64,000 bases of DNA from positions 1 to 64,000 of the forward strand of contig CAWDDG010000005.1 in assembly GCA_963801065.1 (NCBI GenBank), written 5' to 3'. The position numbers and the translations under genes were made by a program. Source of the DNA: CAWDDG01 sp963801065 (GTDB lineage: Bacteria > Actinomycetota > Actinomycetes > Jiangellales > Jiangellaceae). Positions 16,340-25,620 of the stretch are shown here, piece by piece. The notes below the pieces were generated by a model. It worked only from the letters and a program-made list of their open reading frames with translations. It was not told the origin of the DNA and made no database searches. The first letter of the stretch is position 1. Each line of letters opens with the position of its first letter.

Positions 16340-18610
16340 CTACGCGGGCTCGGCCGCGGCCTCCAGCTTCCGCTCACGTACCCGGCCCGCGGGCAGGAAC
16401 AACTCCGGTTGACCTTCGACGTGCAGCTGCGGGAGCCGCCGGTCGAGCCATCCGGGGAGCCACCAGTTGCCGCGGTCCAGCAGGTGCATGACCGCGGGTA
16501 CGAGCAGCATCCGTACGACGGTCGCGTCGACGAAGATCGCTGCCGCCATGCCCACCCCGATCACCTTGAGGAAGACGTCGGGGCTCGGCACGAACGCCGC
16601 GAACACCGCCACCATGATCGCCGCGGCGGCCGTGATCACCCGGCCGGTCCCGGCCAGCCCGTCGACGATGGCGCGGCTGTTGTCCCGCGTCCGGATCCAC
16701 GACTCGCGCATCCGGCTGACGAGGAATACCTCGTAGTCCATGGACAGGCCGAACAGCACGGCGAACATCAGCACCGGGATGAACGCCGGCATCGGTGTCT
16801 CGGTGTCGATGCCGATCAGCTGCCCGGCCCAGCCGCCCTCCAGGAACAGCGCCACGACACCGTACGCCGCGGCGACCGACAGGAGATTCATCAGCGCGGC
16901 CGTGACCGGGATCGCGATGCTCCGGAACGAGAGCAGCAGCACCAGCATCGACAACGCGACGACGCCACCGATCAGGAGCGGCAGGCGGCCCGCGATGTTC
17001 GACGTAATGTCGATCGCCGTGGCCGTCACGCCGCCCACGTGGACGTCCGCGCCGGTTCCGTCCGTGGCAGCCGGGATCACGTCGTCGCGAAGCGTCCGAA
17101 CCAGATCCTCGGTGGCGCCGTCCTGGGGACCCGTCGTCGGGATCACGGTGACCACAGCGGTGTCGCCTGTCGAATTCAGCTGGGGTGGCGTGACCGCGGA
17201 GACGCCTGCCGTTGCGCGGACGTCGTCCGCCAGCGCCTGCAACGACGCCGTGTCCCCGCCCTGGGAGAGGTCGGCCACCAGCAGCAGTGGGCCGTTGGCG
17301 CCGGCGCCGAAGCCCTCCGCCAGCGTGTCGTACGCCTGCCGCGTCGACTTGCCCTCGACGTCGTTGCCCGCATCGGGGAAGCCGAACCGGACCCCGAGGA
17401 AGGGGGCGGCCAGCGCGAGCAGCACCGCGACGCCGGCCAGCGACGCGATGATGCTGTGCCGGTCGACGAGCCGGCTCCAGCGCACCCAGCCTCGGGCGGG
17501 TTCGACGTGTCCCCCGGCCGCGACCTGCACCGGCCGACGGCGGCCGAGCGGGAGCCGCAGCCGGTCGATCCAGCGTCCGAAGTAGCCCAACAGCGCCGGG
17601 AACAGCGTGACCGCGGCGGCCAACACGACCAGAACGGCGACGATCGTCACGACCGAGGCGCCACGCATGAACGACAGACCCATGGCGAACAGTCCCAGCA
17701 TGCTCACCATGACCGTGCTGCCGGCCACCAATACCGACCGCCCCGCGGTGTCGAGGGTGGCGACGGTCGCGGACTCGGGATCGAGACCGGCGGCCCGCCA
17801 CTCGCGGAACCGGGTGACCATCAGCAGCACGTAGTCGATGCCGAGGCCGATCCCCATCATGGTGGCGAGCGCCGTCGACCAGTCCGGCACGTCGATGAGC
17901 GCGGCCACCAGACCGGTAAGCGCGCCGCTCACGGCCAGTCCGGCCACGGCGACGAGGATCGGCAGGCCGGCCGCGACCACGGAGACGAACGTGAACAACA
18001 GGATGATGGCTGCAGCGGCGAGGCCGATGCCCTCGGACCCGATCTCGCCCTGCTCGGCCGTCTGGACGCTCTGCCCACCGAGCGCGATCTCGAGCCCCGG
18101 CCGCTCCCCTGCGTCGGCCGCGGCCAGGAGCCGCTCGGTGTCCTCGATCGGCATGTCGACCGGGTTGGTCACGTCGAGCTTGAGGTGCGCGACCAGCGTG
18201 CGCCCGTCCGCTGAGATGTTGCCCGGAGTGGCGTACGGATCCTCGACGCTGGCCACGTGCGGGAGGCCGGCCAGTTCGTCGAGCAGCGCGGTGACGTCGG
18301 CCTGCACGGCCGGATCCGTCGCCGCGGCGTCGGCCCGGACGACGACGTCGACGGTGTCGCCGGCCTGGGCCGGGAACCGGTCCTCCATCCGGTCCTGGGC
18401 CTGCTTGGAGTCCGATCCGGGGGCGGAGTAGTCGGCGGCGAAGTCACCGGCGAAGGCGGCCGAGAGGCCGATCGCGACGGCGAGTACCGCGACCCAGGCC
18501 AGCACCACCCGCCCGCGCCTGCGGAAGGCCACCCGGGCGATTCGGCCCAGCGGTCCTGGCGTCGGCGTCTGCGTCGGTCGGTCGCCCACCGCGAGCGTCG
18601 TGTCGGTCAT
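16340..18610 (-). CDS. MMPL family RND transporter
   Basis: A 756-residue membrane transporter with two homologous halves. Each has a first TM, a large extracytoplasmic domain and a block of five TMs. Proton-relay motifs are in the TM4 and TM10 equivalents: GLGIDYVLLMVTRFREW and FGLSMDYEVFLVSRMRE. MMPL proteins export lipids, siderophores or drugs using proton motive force. A TetR gene is divergent with an operator-like palindrome in between, so drug- or lipid-responsive control is likely. The cargo is not evident. Confidence 0.92.
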   Translation of the reverse strand: MTDTTLAVGDRPTQTPTPGPLGRIARVAFRRRGRVVLAWVAVLAVAIGLSAAFAGDFAADYSAPGSDSKQAQDRMEDRFPAQAGDTVDVVVRADAAATDPAVQADVTALLDELAGLPHVASVEDPYATPGNISADGRTLVAHLKLDVTNPVDMPIEDTERLLAAADAGERPGLEIALGGQSVQTAEQGEIGSEGIGLAAAAIILLFTFVSVVAAGLPILVAVAGLAVSGALTGLVAALIDVPDWSTALATMMGIGLGIDYVLLMVTRFREWRAAGLDPESATVATLDTAGRSVLVAGSTVMVSMLGLFAMGLSFMRGASVVTIVAVLVVLAAAVTLFPALLGYFGRWIDRLRLPLGRRRPVQVAAGGHVEPARGWVRWSRLVDRHSIIASLAGVAVLLALAAPFLGVRFGFPDAGNDVEGKSTRQAYDTLAEGFGAGANGPLLLVADLSQGGDTASLQALADDVRATAGVSAVTPPQLNSTGDTAVVTVIPTTGPQDGATEDLVRTLRDDVIPAATDGTGADVHVGGVTATAIDITSNIAGRLPLLIGGVVALSMLVLLLSFRSIAIPVTAALMNLLSVAAAYGVVALFLEGGWAGQLIGIDTETPMPAFIPVLMFAVLFGLSMDYEVFLVSRMRESWIRTRDNSRAIVDGLAGTGRVITAAAAIMVAVFAAFVPSPDVFLKVIGVGMAAAIFVDATVVRMLLVPAVMHLLDRGNWWLPGWLDRRLPQLHVEGQPELFLPAGRVRERKLEAAAEPA

Positions 18611-18666
18611 CGAGAGTCCTCTCGAAACGGAACGGATCGTGACAACAGTGATCTGGCATCAGTTGA

Positions 18667-18681
18667 GTTATGCTTCGTAAC
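18667..18681. promoter_or_regulatory. Operator-like palindrome between mmpL and tetR
   Basis: GTTATGCTTCGTAAC is a 15-bp imperfect inverted repeat (GTTA...TAAC with an inner G/C pair) midway in the 159-base divergent region. A plus-strand TTGTCA (18701) with GACGAT 17 bases on would serve tetR. The same site read on the minus strand gives TTGACA for mmpL, placing the palindrome near the mmpL -10. A TetR dimer here would repress the transporter. Confidence 0.5.
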
Positions 18682-18769
18682 GAACACCAGATTGGCAGGC
18701 TTGTCAAGGGCCTTCACGTCTGTGACGATGCTTAACCGGAAGTTCACCTTGCAAGGAGGCGCGTGTCGC

Positions 18770-19528
18770 GTGGGTAAGGCCCTCTTCCATCATCATGTGG
18801 CGTCGCGGCGGGAACGAGCGCGCGCCGCGACGATCGACGAGATCAAGGAGACGGCTCAGCGCCTGATGCGCGAGCAGGGCACGACGGAGGTGCGCTTCTC
18901 CGACATCGCCCGCGAGATGGGCATGACGGCGCCGGCGCTCTACCGGTACTTCGCCGACCGCGACGAGCTGCTGACGGCGCTCATCGCCGACGCGTACAAC
19001 GACCTCGCGGACATCGTCGCGGAGGCCCAGGAGAAGGTCGCGGTGGACGACCCGAGCGGGCGCCTGCTGGCGGTGTCGCAGGCCTACCGATCCTGGGCAC
19101 GCCGCGAACCGCAGCGCTTCGCACTCATCCTCGGCATGCCCGTCCCTGGGTATGCCGCTCCGGAGGAGGGTCCGACCACAGAGGCGGCACGCCGCGCGAT
19201 GGTGCAGCTCAAGTCGCTGTTCTTCGACGCGGTCGAGCGGAACGTTCTCAAGCCGCCGCTGCTCCGGGAGGTCGGCGAGGCGCTGGCTGCCAGTGCCGTG
19301 GCCGACCACGACGCGATGCATCCGGACGAGCCGCTGCTCCCGCCGGAGACCTTCCAGGCGCTCCTGCAGTGCTGGTCGTCTCTGCACGGGTTCACCTGCC
19401 TCGAGGCGTACGGCCATCTCGACTGGCTGCCCGACGAGGCGCGCGACGAGCTCTTCGAGTCGGGCGTGCGCCTCGCGGCCATGACGGCTGGACTCCCTCC
19501 GCCGGCGACCGCCTCCGGGCCGAGCTGA
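18770..19528 (+). CDS. TetR family regulator with WHG-type C-terminal domain
   Basis: About 252 residues. The N-terminal TetR helix-turn-helix covers residues 23-66 (VRFSDIAREMGMTAPALYRYFADRDELL). The C-terminal ligand domain contains a Trp/His/Gly-type stretch (CWSSLHGFTCLEAYGHLDW). GTG at 18770 follows AAGGAGG; the ATG at 18728 lies inside the candidate -10 box and is rejected. It probably represses the divergent MMPL transporter. Confidence 0.88.
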   Translation: MGKALFHHHVASRRERARAATIDEIKETAQRLMREQGTTEVRFSDIAREMGMTAPALYRYFADRDELLTALIADAYNDLADIVAEAQEKVAVDDPSGRLLAVSQAYRSWARREPQRFALILGMPVPGYAAPEEGPTTEAARRAMVQLKSLFFDAVERNVLKPPLLREVGEALAASAVADHDAMHPDEPLLPPETFQALLQCWSSLHGFTCLEAYGHLDWLPDEARDELFESGVRLAAMTAGLPPPATASGPS

Positions 19529-19537
19529 CCAGGTGGT

Positions 19538-20350
19538 GTGTCGCACCCGGTGAGCGAGCGGATCAGGCACGAAGCGCTGTGCGACGGCTCCGGGACCTTC
19601 CCGGAGCCGCTCGAGTCGGCGTTCCCGGCCACGGGGCTCACCGGTCCCTGGTTGCTGCACGTGCACTGCCACCTGCTGTTCGTCGACGGCCGGATCGTTC
19701 TCGTCGACGTCGGCACCGGTCCGCCCTGGGCGCCTGCGGCGACGTGGTTTCCGCGACCGGGTCGGCTTCTCGACGCCCTTCGCAGCCAGGGCGTCGAACC
19801 GACGCACGTCACGGACGTCGTGCTCACCCACCTGCACTCCGACCACGTCGGGTGGACGGTCCACGGCGAGGCGATCGAACCGACGCCGACCTTTCCCAAC
19901 GCGCGCCACCTGGTTCAGGACGTCGAGCTGAACCGGCTCAGGACCGGCAGCCCCGGGCAGCGGGCCCTGTTCGACACGCACGTCCGGCCGCTGTCCGACG
20001 GCGGCCTGATCGACGCCGTCGACGGGTCGGCCAGGCCGATGCGCCAGGTCGAGCTGCGTCCGTCTCCCGGCCACACGTCCGGGCACCAGAGCGTCGCCGT
20101 GGACCTGGGGGACGAAACGCTGTTGATCAGCGGCGACGCGTTCGTCCACCCGATGCAGGTCACGGAGCCCGGCACGCTGTACGCCTACGAGGACGACTCG
20201 GCGGTGGCCGCCGAGACCCGGCGGGCAATCCTCGCCGACGCGGCACAGCGGCGAACGCTCCTGGCGCCCGCGCACTTCGCCGTGACCGTCGCCGTGCTGC
20301 CAGTCGACGCAGCCGGCGCCCTCGTCGCCCTGCACACGTGCCATGCCTGA
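19538..20350 (+). CDS. MBL-fold metallohydrolase
   Basis: A 270-residue metallo-beta-lactamase fold. The metal motif HLHSDH is at residues 98-103, with further ligands in SPGHTSGH (near 185) and SGDAFVH (near 205). The family includes lactonases, thiol hydrolases and many uncharacterised enzymes; the HxHxDH dizinc site is intact. GTG starts 9 bases after the TetR stop, and the 3' end overlaps the glycosylase start by 8 bases, so the three genes form a run. Confidence 0.9.
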   Translation: MSHPVSERIRHEALCDGSGTFPEPLESAFPATGLTGPWLLHVHCHLLFVDGRIVLVDVGTGPPWAPAATWFPRPGRLLDALRSQGVEPTHVTDVVLTHLHSDHVGWTVHGEAIEPTPTFPNARHLVQDVELNRLRTGSPGQRALFDTHVRPLSDGGLIDAVDGSARPMRQVELRPSPGHTSGHQSVAVDLGDETLLISGDAFVHPMQVTEPGTLYAYEDDSAVAAETRRAILADAAQRRTLLAPAHFAVTVAVLPVDAAGALVALHTCHA

Positions 20351-21134
20351 GGGCGACACCGTGTACCTCGCGGCCGGCGAGCTGCGTGACGCGCTCGCCG
20401 GTCGCACGCTCACCCGCAGCGACTTCAGGGTGCCCCGCTACGCCACGACCGACCTGTCCGGACGCGCCGTCGACGAGGTCGTCCCACGTGGCAAGCACCT
20501 GCTCATCCGGGTGGCACCGGACGTCACCGTCCACACCCACTTCCGAATGGACGGGACCTGGCGGACCTACCGGGCCGGCGAGCGCCGGCGGGGAGGACCG
20601 GAATGGCAGATCCGCATCGTGCTCGCGAACGACGAGTACGACGCGGTCGGATATCGCATCCCGGTCATCGACGTCGTGCCGAGAGACGCCGAGCACGAGC
20701 TCGTCGGGCACCTGGGTCCTGACCTTCTCGGTCCGGACTGGGATCCCGCCGAGGCCGTACGCCGGTTAGCCGCCCAGCCCGACAGGGAGATCGGCGACGC
20801 GCTGCTCGACCAGCGCAACCTGGCCGGGATCGGCAACCTGTACAAGACCGAGCTCTGCTTCCTGCGTGGCGTCTCGCCGTGGACACCGGTCCGCGACGCG
20901 GGCGACCTCCGCCGCTGGGTCGAACTCGCGCACCGCCTGCTCGACGCCAACAAGAACAACTATGCGCAGTCCACGACCGGCGACACCCGCCCGGCGCGCA
21001 GGAACTGGGTGTACGGCCGCCGGGCATGCCTGCGGTGCGGAGGCCCGATCCGCCGCGGCCGGCAAGGCGCCGCTCCCCGGGACCGGGTCAGCGACTGGTG
21101 CCCGCAGTGCCAGCCAGGGCCGGCGCCACGGTGA
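20343..21134 (+). CDS. nei: Endonuclease VIII-like DNA glycosylase (Fpg/Nei family)
   Basis: A 263-residue base-excision enzyme. It begins MPEGDTV, with the catalytic Pro2/Glu3 of the family, has GRAVDEVVPRGKHLL and the H2TH stretch DQRNLAGIGNLYKTE, and ends in a four-Cys zinc finger (CLRCGG...CPQC). It would excise oxidised pyrimidines and cut the abasic site. The last 305 bases recur at 24758-25062 with six mismatches; here the protein ends GPAPR and a phage capsid remnant follows directly. It overlaps the MBL gene by 8 bases. Confidence 0.93.
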   Translation: MPEGDTVYLAAGELRDALAGRTLTRSDFRVPRYATTDLSGRAVDEVVPRGKHLLIRVAPDVTVHTHFRMDGTWRTYRAGERRRGGPEWQIRIVLANDEYDAVGYRIPVIDVVPRDAEHELVGHLGPDLLGPDWDPAEAVRRLAAQPDREIGDALLDQRNLAGIGNLYKTELCFLRGVSPWTPVRDAGDLRRWVELAHRLLDANKNNYAQSTTGDTRPARRNWVYGRRACLRCGGPIRRGRQGAAPRDRVSDWCPQCQPGPAPR

Positions 21135-21894
21135 TCAAACACCGACACCGGGGAGAACCTGCAAGTGCCGAAGTCGACGGCGTTTTCGACATCGGCGATC
21201 ACCACTGAGGGCAGCGCTATCAGCGAGAGCGATCCGACGCTTGCCGTTGTCACGTTGGGCGCCTACAAGTATGCGGCGTTTTTCCAGGTCTCCTCCGAGC
21301 TGGCGACCGATGGGCATGCGGATCTGCTGGGGTTCCTGGGCGGCAGTCGGCGGAGTCGTTGGCGCAGGCGTTCGGGGCGCACTTGATGACCGGAACCGGC
21401 ACCGGTCAGTCGACCGGGGCGTTGACGAGCGCCACCGCTGGGGGGGACCGGCCCGACTGGCACGGCGACGTCGTTCGGTGTGCAGGCCACCGCCGGCATG
21501 GGAAACGGACCTGCTCAACTCCCTGTACGGCAGCCTGGCTGAGCCGTACACGCTCAGTCCGGCAACGGCGTTCCTTCTCCGTAACGCCACCAAGACCGCT
21601 ATCGCGAACCTGAAGACGTCGGCGGGTGACCCGGTCGGCACCACCTATCTGGCCAACCCACCGGCCCCATTCCTGGTCGACCCGTTCGTGTCCGCGATGG
21701 GCGCCAACGCCGAGTCGGTCGTGTTCGGCGACTGGTCGAGGTACGTGGTCCGCATCGCTGGCGGGTTCGGCTACGAACGAAGCGACGATTTCGCATTCCA
21801 GAACGACTTGATCTCGTTCCGGGCGATCATCCGGCTCGACGGTGCGCTCGTTGATGCCAACGCGCTGAAGACGTTCACCCACTCGGCCACCTAG
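21135..21894 (+). pseudogene. Frameshifted phage major capsid protein (HK97 fold) remnant
   Basis: Reading three frames in turn gives a recognisable HK97-type capsid C-terminal two thirds: VPKSTAFSTSAITTEGSAIS and TLGAYKYAAFFQVSSELATD (frame of 21165), AQAFGAHLMTGTGTGQ (frame of 21359), SFGVQATAGMGNG, then LAEPYTLSPATAFLLRNATK and VVFGDWSRYVVRIAGG up to the stop at 21894. The N-terminal delta domain is missing: homology starts right after the glycosylase stop. At least three frameshifts make it non-functional. No portal, protease or terminase genes are nearby. Confidence 0.8.
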
Positions 21895-22019
21895 ATCGAG
21901 GGCTGACGTCTCGCCCCGTGGGATGCCTTGCTGGTCGACTGGCCGCGCGGGTTCATCGCGGATGTGACCGATGCGCGCGCGGGCGATACCAGCCCTGCCC
22001 AACGCGTAGCCTCTGCCGC

Positions 22020-22694
22020 ATGCGAGCTACCGAGTCGTCCCCGACAACGCTGGACTACATAAGTGCGCTGGGCCCGACGTTCGCGGCATTGGCGGCTTTC
22101 GCTACTGCCTTCGTCGCGTGGTATGCGATTCGGCAACAGGCGGCCAGAGAGGACAAGCGAGAGCGCTGGAGAAACGCCCTCTACCGTGTCGAGGAAGCTC
22201 TTGACGAGATCGACCAGGCGGCGCAGGAAGCGAAAACAGATGAGGAGCTGACTATCCGGACGCGGGAAGGTCTCGATCACCTTCGAGGGGCGCTCGCCCG
22301 TTTCCCCCCGAGCAAAAACCGAGACGAGAAGGGGGCTAGGGAGTTTCTGGATGATTGCTACGAGCTAGCACGTCTCAATGGCCGGGTCGGGAACGAGCTA
22401 GCGGTGGGACGACTCGGCGTTCTCTACGCATCGACCGGGATTGCCAGGGAGACCGTCGGTGCCCTCCTCCGAGACGAGTCCCTGCCTGCACGCGATCCGA
22501 TCTTCACCGCCGCACTTCATCGAGCACACAAGCACGAGTGGCCGACGTCGGGAACGAGCAGCGCAGAATTCGACACAGAACATGCTTTGCGAGAAATGGG
22601 CTATGCGCTTGTCGGAGGCAACACCTTCAAGGTCTTCAAGCCGTGGCGCGACCGGGGCGCTCCCCGCCTGTCCACATCCACAGACACTAGGTAG
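22020..22694 (+). CDS. Hypothetical protein with one N-terminal membrane segment
   Basis: About 224 residues. A hydrophobic segment near residues 14-36 (TFAALAAFATAFVAWYAI) is followed by a charged, helical cytoplasmic part (RRNALYRVEEALDEIDQAAQ) and a mixed C terminus. ATG at 22020 is chosen because the hydrophobic segment then sits at a typical distance from the N terminus. No domain is recognised. Codon use is less GC-biased than in the neighbours. It lies between a capsid remnant and a sulfatase, inside the segment bounded by glycosylase repeats, so it was probably acquired. Confidence 0.6.
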   Translation: MRATESSPTTLDYISALGPTFAALAAFATAFVAWYAIRQQAAREDKRERWRNALYRVEEALDEIDQAAQEAKTDEELTIRTREGLDHLRGALARFPPSKNRDEKGAREFLDDCYELARLNGRVGNELAVGRLGVLYASTGIARETVGALLRDESLPARDPIFTAALHRAHKHEWPTSGTSSAEFDTEHALREMGYALVGGNTFKVFKPWRDRGAPRLSTSTDTR

Positions 22695-22763
22695 CGCGCC
22701 GCCTCAAGTCACCGGCCTTCGCCCAAACGGCGCCTCTCGCCTTTGCTGGATGACCTGGCTGGG

Positions 22764-24182
22764 CTAGGGACACCCGGTGCCCTTACAGGTGCGGACGCTG
22801 GCAAGGCGTTGGGTGAGCCAGGTCAGATCGGCTGAGCTGGGATCGTTTGCGGGATTTCCGTCTCTCAGTATATTTACGAGTTCACCCGGGTCGCTGGTCA
22901 GATTGTAATATTCCTTGAACGTAGTGACTCCGCCCGACGAGTTGGGAATGTAGGACTCGATGTACTTGCGGTCGTTGTTGGTCAGCGACGCCCAACTGGG
23001 AATTGTAGATCCATTGTCGGGATCGTTGAAGTACTCGCTGTAGATGTTGTAGCGCAGGTTGTCCGTGCGGAATAGGGACCGGCCGTCCACGGTGGCGGTC
23101 GGGGTGACGCCGATGATCTCAAGAACGGTGGGCACGATGTCGACCATGGAGGCGAGCCGGGTATCGGTGCGGGCCGTTAGGTGACTGTCCCACCGGACCT
23201 TCAGTGGCACCCGGACCGCCGGCTCGTAGGGCAGGAACTTTTCGATCCAGCCGTGCTCTCCCCAGAAGTAGCCGTTGTCGCTGGTTACCATCACTATGGT
23301 GTTCGACAGCTCTCCGTCGGCCTGCAGCTGTCGCATGGTGAGGTCAATTTCGTCGTCGACGCTCATTTCCGTGCGGATCTGCGCCTCGCAGACCGCCTCT
23401 TGATAAGCCGGGTCGGGTTTCACCCAGCTAACGTATGGGGGCTTGTCGCTACGATCCTGCTCACCGGGTTTCGCACAGGGGCCGGCCGGAGCAGTGGAAT
23501 ACTTGGTCTCCGGGATCGGTAGAGATTTCCAGCCGCCGTTGACGTGCGGCGCCTGTGGGGCCAGGTATCCCAACCATGGCGTCGCGTCGGACGACTCGAA
23601 GCCTTGGAGGTAGCCGCGCAACTGCTGTCCCAGGAAGGTGGTCGAGTATTGGGAGACCGTGCGGAAGACCCCGTCCACCCAGGCGTTGTAGTTGTAGTAG
23701 CCGCCCCCGATCACGGTGTGCCTGTCGAATCCCGGCGGTGGTGTCGACTTCGGCCAGCCGTTCAGGAATTTTCCGGCCATCGCGGTCCTGTATCCGGCGG
23801 TCTTGAGGTAGCTCATGAGCGTTGGCTGGCCGGCGAGGTTCGTGCCGCTGGACTGCAGTTTAACCCCGTCGTTGTGCGGATAGCGTCCGGTGAACAGGCT
23901 CGCCCGGCTCGGGCAGCATGACGGGATGGACGCCCGGAAGTTGGAGTAGGTGACCCCCGACGCCAGCCACGCGTTCGTCTTGGGCAGGTTCTGCCACATG
24001 TCGAAGCGGGCGTCATCGAAATTGATCAACAGTATGTTCGGCCGCTCGGCAGCGAACGCGGGTGGCGTAACGCGAAGGCCGGGCACACCAGCCAGCACGA
24101 GTAAAGCCGCGACGGCTACAACGCCGAGCAGTCGCGACCAGATAGGACCGACCCTTCGCCACGGAACGGAAACACGCCGCAT
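22764..24182 (-). CDS. Secreted sulfatase
   Basis: About 472 residues. A signal peptide or anchor (residues 13-45, RLLGVVAVAALLVLAGV) is followed by a type I sulfatase domain. The formylglycine motif is SCCPSRASLFTGR with Cys89 in C-x-P-S-R; metal-binding residues occur in LLINFDDAR near the start and TSDNGYFWGEHG later. Activity would need a formylglycine-generating enzyme, not found here. ATG 24182 is preferred to the frame start at 24254, since it places the signal correctly. The 3' half is visibly richer in A/T than the surroundings, pointing to transfer. Confidence 0.88.
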   Translation of the reverse strand: MRRVSVPWRRVGPIWSRLLGVVAVAALLVLAGVPGLRVTPPAFAAERPNILLINFDDARFDMWQNLPKTNAWLASGVTYSNFRASIPSCCPSRASLFTGRYPHNDGVKLQSSGTNLAGQPTLMSYLKTAGYRTAMAGKFLNGWPKSTPPPGFDRHTVIGGGYYNYNAWVDGVFRTVSQYSTTFLGQQLRGYLQGFESSDATPWLGYLAPQAPHVNGGWKSLPIPETKYSTAPAGPCAKPGEQDRSDKPPYVSWVKPDPAYQEAVCEAQIRTEMSVDDEIDLTMRQLQADGELSNTIVMVTSDNGYFWGEHGWIEKFLPYEPAVRVPLKVRWDSHLTARTDTRLASMVDIVPTVLEIIGVTPTATVDGRSLFRTDNLRYNIYSEYFNDPDNGSTIPSWASLTNNDRKYIESYIPNSSGGVTTFKEYYNLTSDPGELVNILRDGNPANDPSSADLTWLTQRLASVRTCKGTGCP

Positions 24183-24757
24183 GACACCCACCCCGGAGAC
24201 GCCTCGCTCCTGGCCCGACACTTCCGTCCACCATACGCGCGACAAGAGTCGCAAGTAGAGCCCTTTCGACCCTATGGGTGTGCGGTCACGGACCGCCTCG
24301 ATCTCAGCTCACGACGGGGAGAGTCCCGAATCGGCATCAAGCCCAACCGTCCCCAGCCTCCGAGCAGCCGCGGGCAGGCTCGAGACTGGGACGCCGCAAA
24401 GAAGTGGGTGAACGTAACGGCCGGCCGGGTCGGACAGGTCAGGACTCGTCCTCGTGGTCGTCGAACTCGCCATCGTACCCGCGGATGGCATCGCGAATGT
24501 CGATCATGCGTCGGCCGGTGGCATCGTCGAGAACGCACGCTGGCGGATGAGCGCGAACAGATCGAACACGTTCGGGCGGGACGGCTCGGACGGTGGCAGG
24601 TTGGAGCCCACGGGATCGCCTCCTGGTTAGGCGGTTCCTAGGTCCCGGTCGGTGTTTGCCGCACCGGCCGGGGCCCGCTGTCAATTCCCAGTCATGCTAG
24701 CTCGGTAGAGCACAGGCCGCTGACCTGGGCATATGGCCTGTACTCAATGGGGTCCTC
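24183..24757. other. Gap with small coupled frames and a tRNA-like D-arm fragment
   Basis: On the minus strand two tiny frames overlap as GCATGA: one ending VFDLFALIRQRAF...PPADA and one reading MIDIRDAIRGYDGEFDDHED. Both may be remnants and neither has a family. At 24698-24714 the plus strand reads TAGCTCGGTAGAGCACA, matching a tRNA D arm, but no anticodon arm or T arm follows. The right end abuts the duplicated glycosylase tail. Confidence 0.35.
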
Positions 24758-25075
24758 GCCGGGATCGGCAACCTGTACAAGACCGAGCTCTGCTTCCTGC
24801 GTGGCGTCTCGCCGTGGACACCGGTCCGCGACGCGGGCGACCTCCGCCGCTGGGTCGAACTCGCGCACCGCCTGCTCGACGCCAACAAGAACAACTATGC
24901 GCAGTCCACGACCGGCGACACCCGCCCTGCGCGCAGGAACTGGGTGTACGGCCGCCGCGCATGCCTGCGGTGCGGAGGCCCGATCCGCCGCGGCCGGCAA
25001 CGCGCCGCTCCCCAGGACCGGGTCAGCGACTGGTGCCCGCATTGCCAGCCCGGGCCGGCGCCTGGCACGCGCTGA
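24758..25075 (+). pseudogene. Duplicated 3' end of the Nei glycosylase gene
   Basis: Bases 24758-25062 match 20823-21127 without gaps and with six mismatches (98% identity). Read in frame, they encode the H2TH region and the complete zinc finger, ending CPHCQPGPAPGTR. The 5' half of the gene, with the catalytic Pro/Glu, is absent, so this piece is inactive. The end differs from the intact copy (GPAPR), and this version may be the ancestral 3' end. It marks the right border of a 3.6-kb segment carrying the capsid remnant and sulfatase. Confidence 0.9.
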
Positions 25076-25176
25076 GGCTCAACCGATCGGTGGATGCGCC
25101 GGATCGACCGATCACGCCACCGATCGCAGCCAGCCGAGCGATGCCTCGGCGCGGTCCGCACGCGAAGCTCGGTTGT

Positions 25177-25620
25177 ATGCCAGTGATCGAGGCCGAGAAC
25201 CTGCACAAGCGCTACGGCAAGACCGTGGCCGTCGACGACGTCTCCCTCACGGTGGAACGGGGTGAGATCTTCGGCATCCTCGGCCCGAACGGCGCGGGCA
25301 AGACCACGACGGTCGAGTCGATCATCGGGCTGCGCACGCCGGATCGAGGTACCGCGACAGTGCTGGGACTCGACCCACGCCGCGACGCGGCTGAGCTCCG
25401 GCAGCGGGTGGGGGTGCAGCTCCAGGAGAGCCAGCTGCCCGACCGGATCAAGGTCTGGGAGGCCCTGGATCTCTACAGCTCCTTCTACCCACAGCCCGCG
25501 GACTGGGAGAAGCTCCTGACCGACCTGGGGCTGGCCGACAAGAGGGAGACGGCGTTCGCAAAGCTCTCCGGGGGCCAGAAGCAGCGGCTGTCGGTCGCGC
25601 TGGCCGTCCCGGCTCTTTGA
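25177..25620 (+). pseudogene. ABC transporter ATPase truncated after the signature motif
   Basis: The frame starts MPVIEAENLHKRYGKTVAVD and has Walker A GPNGAGKT, the Q-loop region (VGVQLQESQLP) and signature LSGGQKQR. After SVALA it diverges and stops within five codons. Walker B, the D loop and the switch His are missing, so it cannot hydrolyse ATP. Intact relatives of the ABC-2 export type run for about 300 residues; this one has 147. The break point is where a DUF1269-like gene on the other strand is also cut. Confidence 0.85.

Noticed and set aside
16409..18214. Long plus-strand frame (601 aa) opposite the first MMPL gene
   Set aside because: It is the antisense of a well-conserved transporter, His/Arg/Asp-rich and without any domain; a typical GC-rich shadow.
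21918..22019. Upstream extension of the hypothetical protein at 22.0 kb
   Set aside because: Cys/Arg-rich and unlike a protein N terminus; the ATG at 22020 gives a sensible membrane-protein start.
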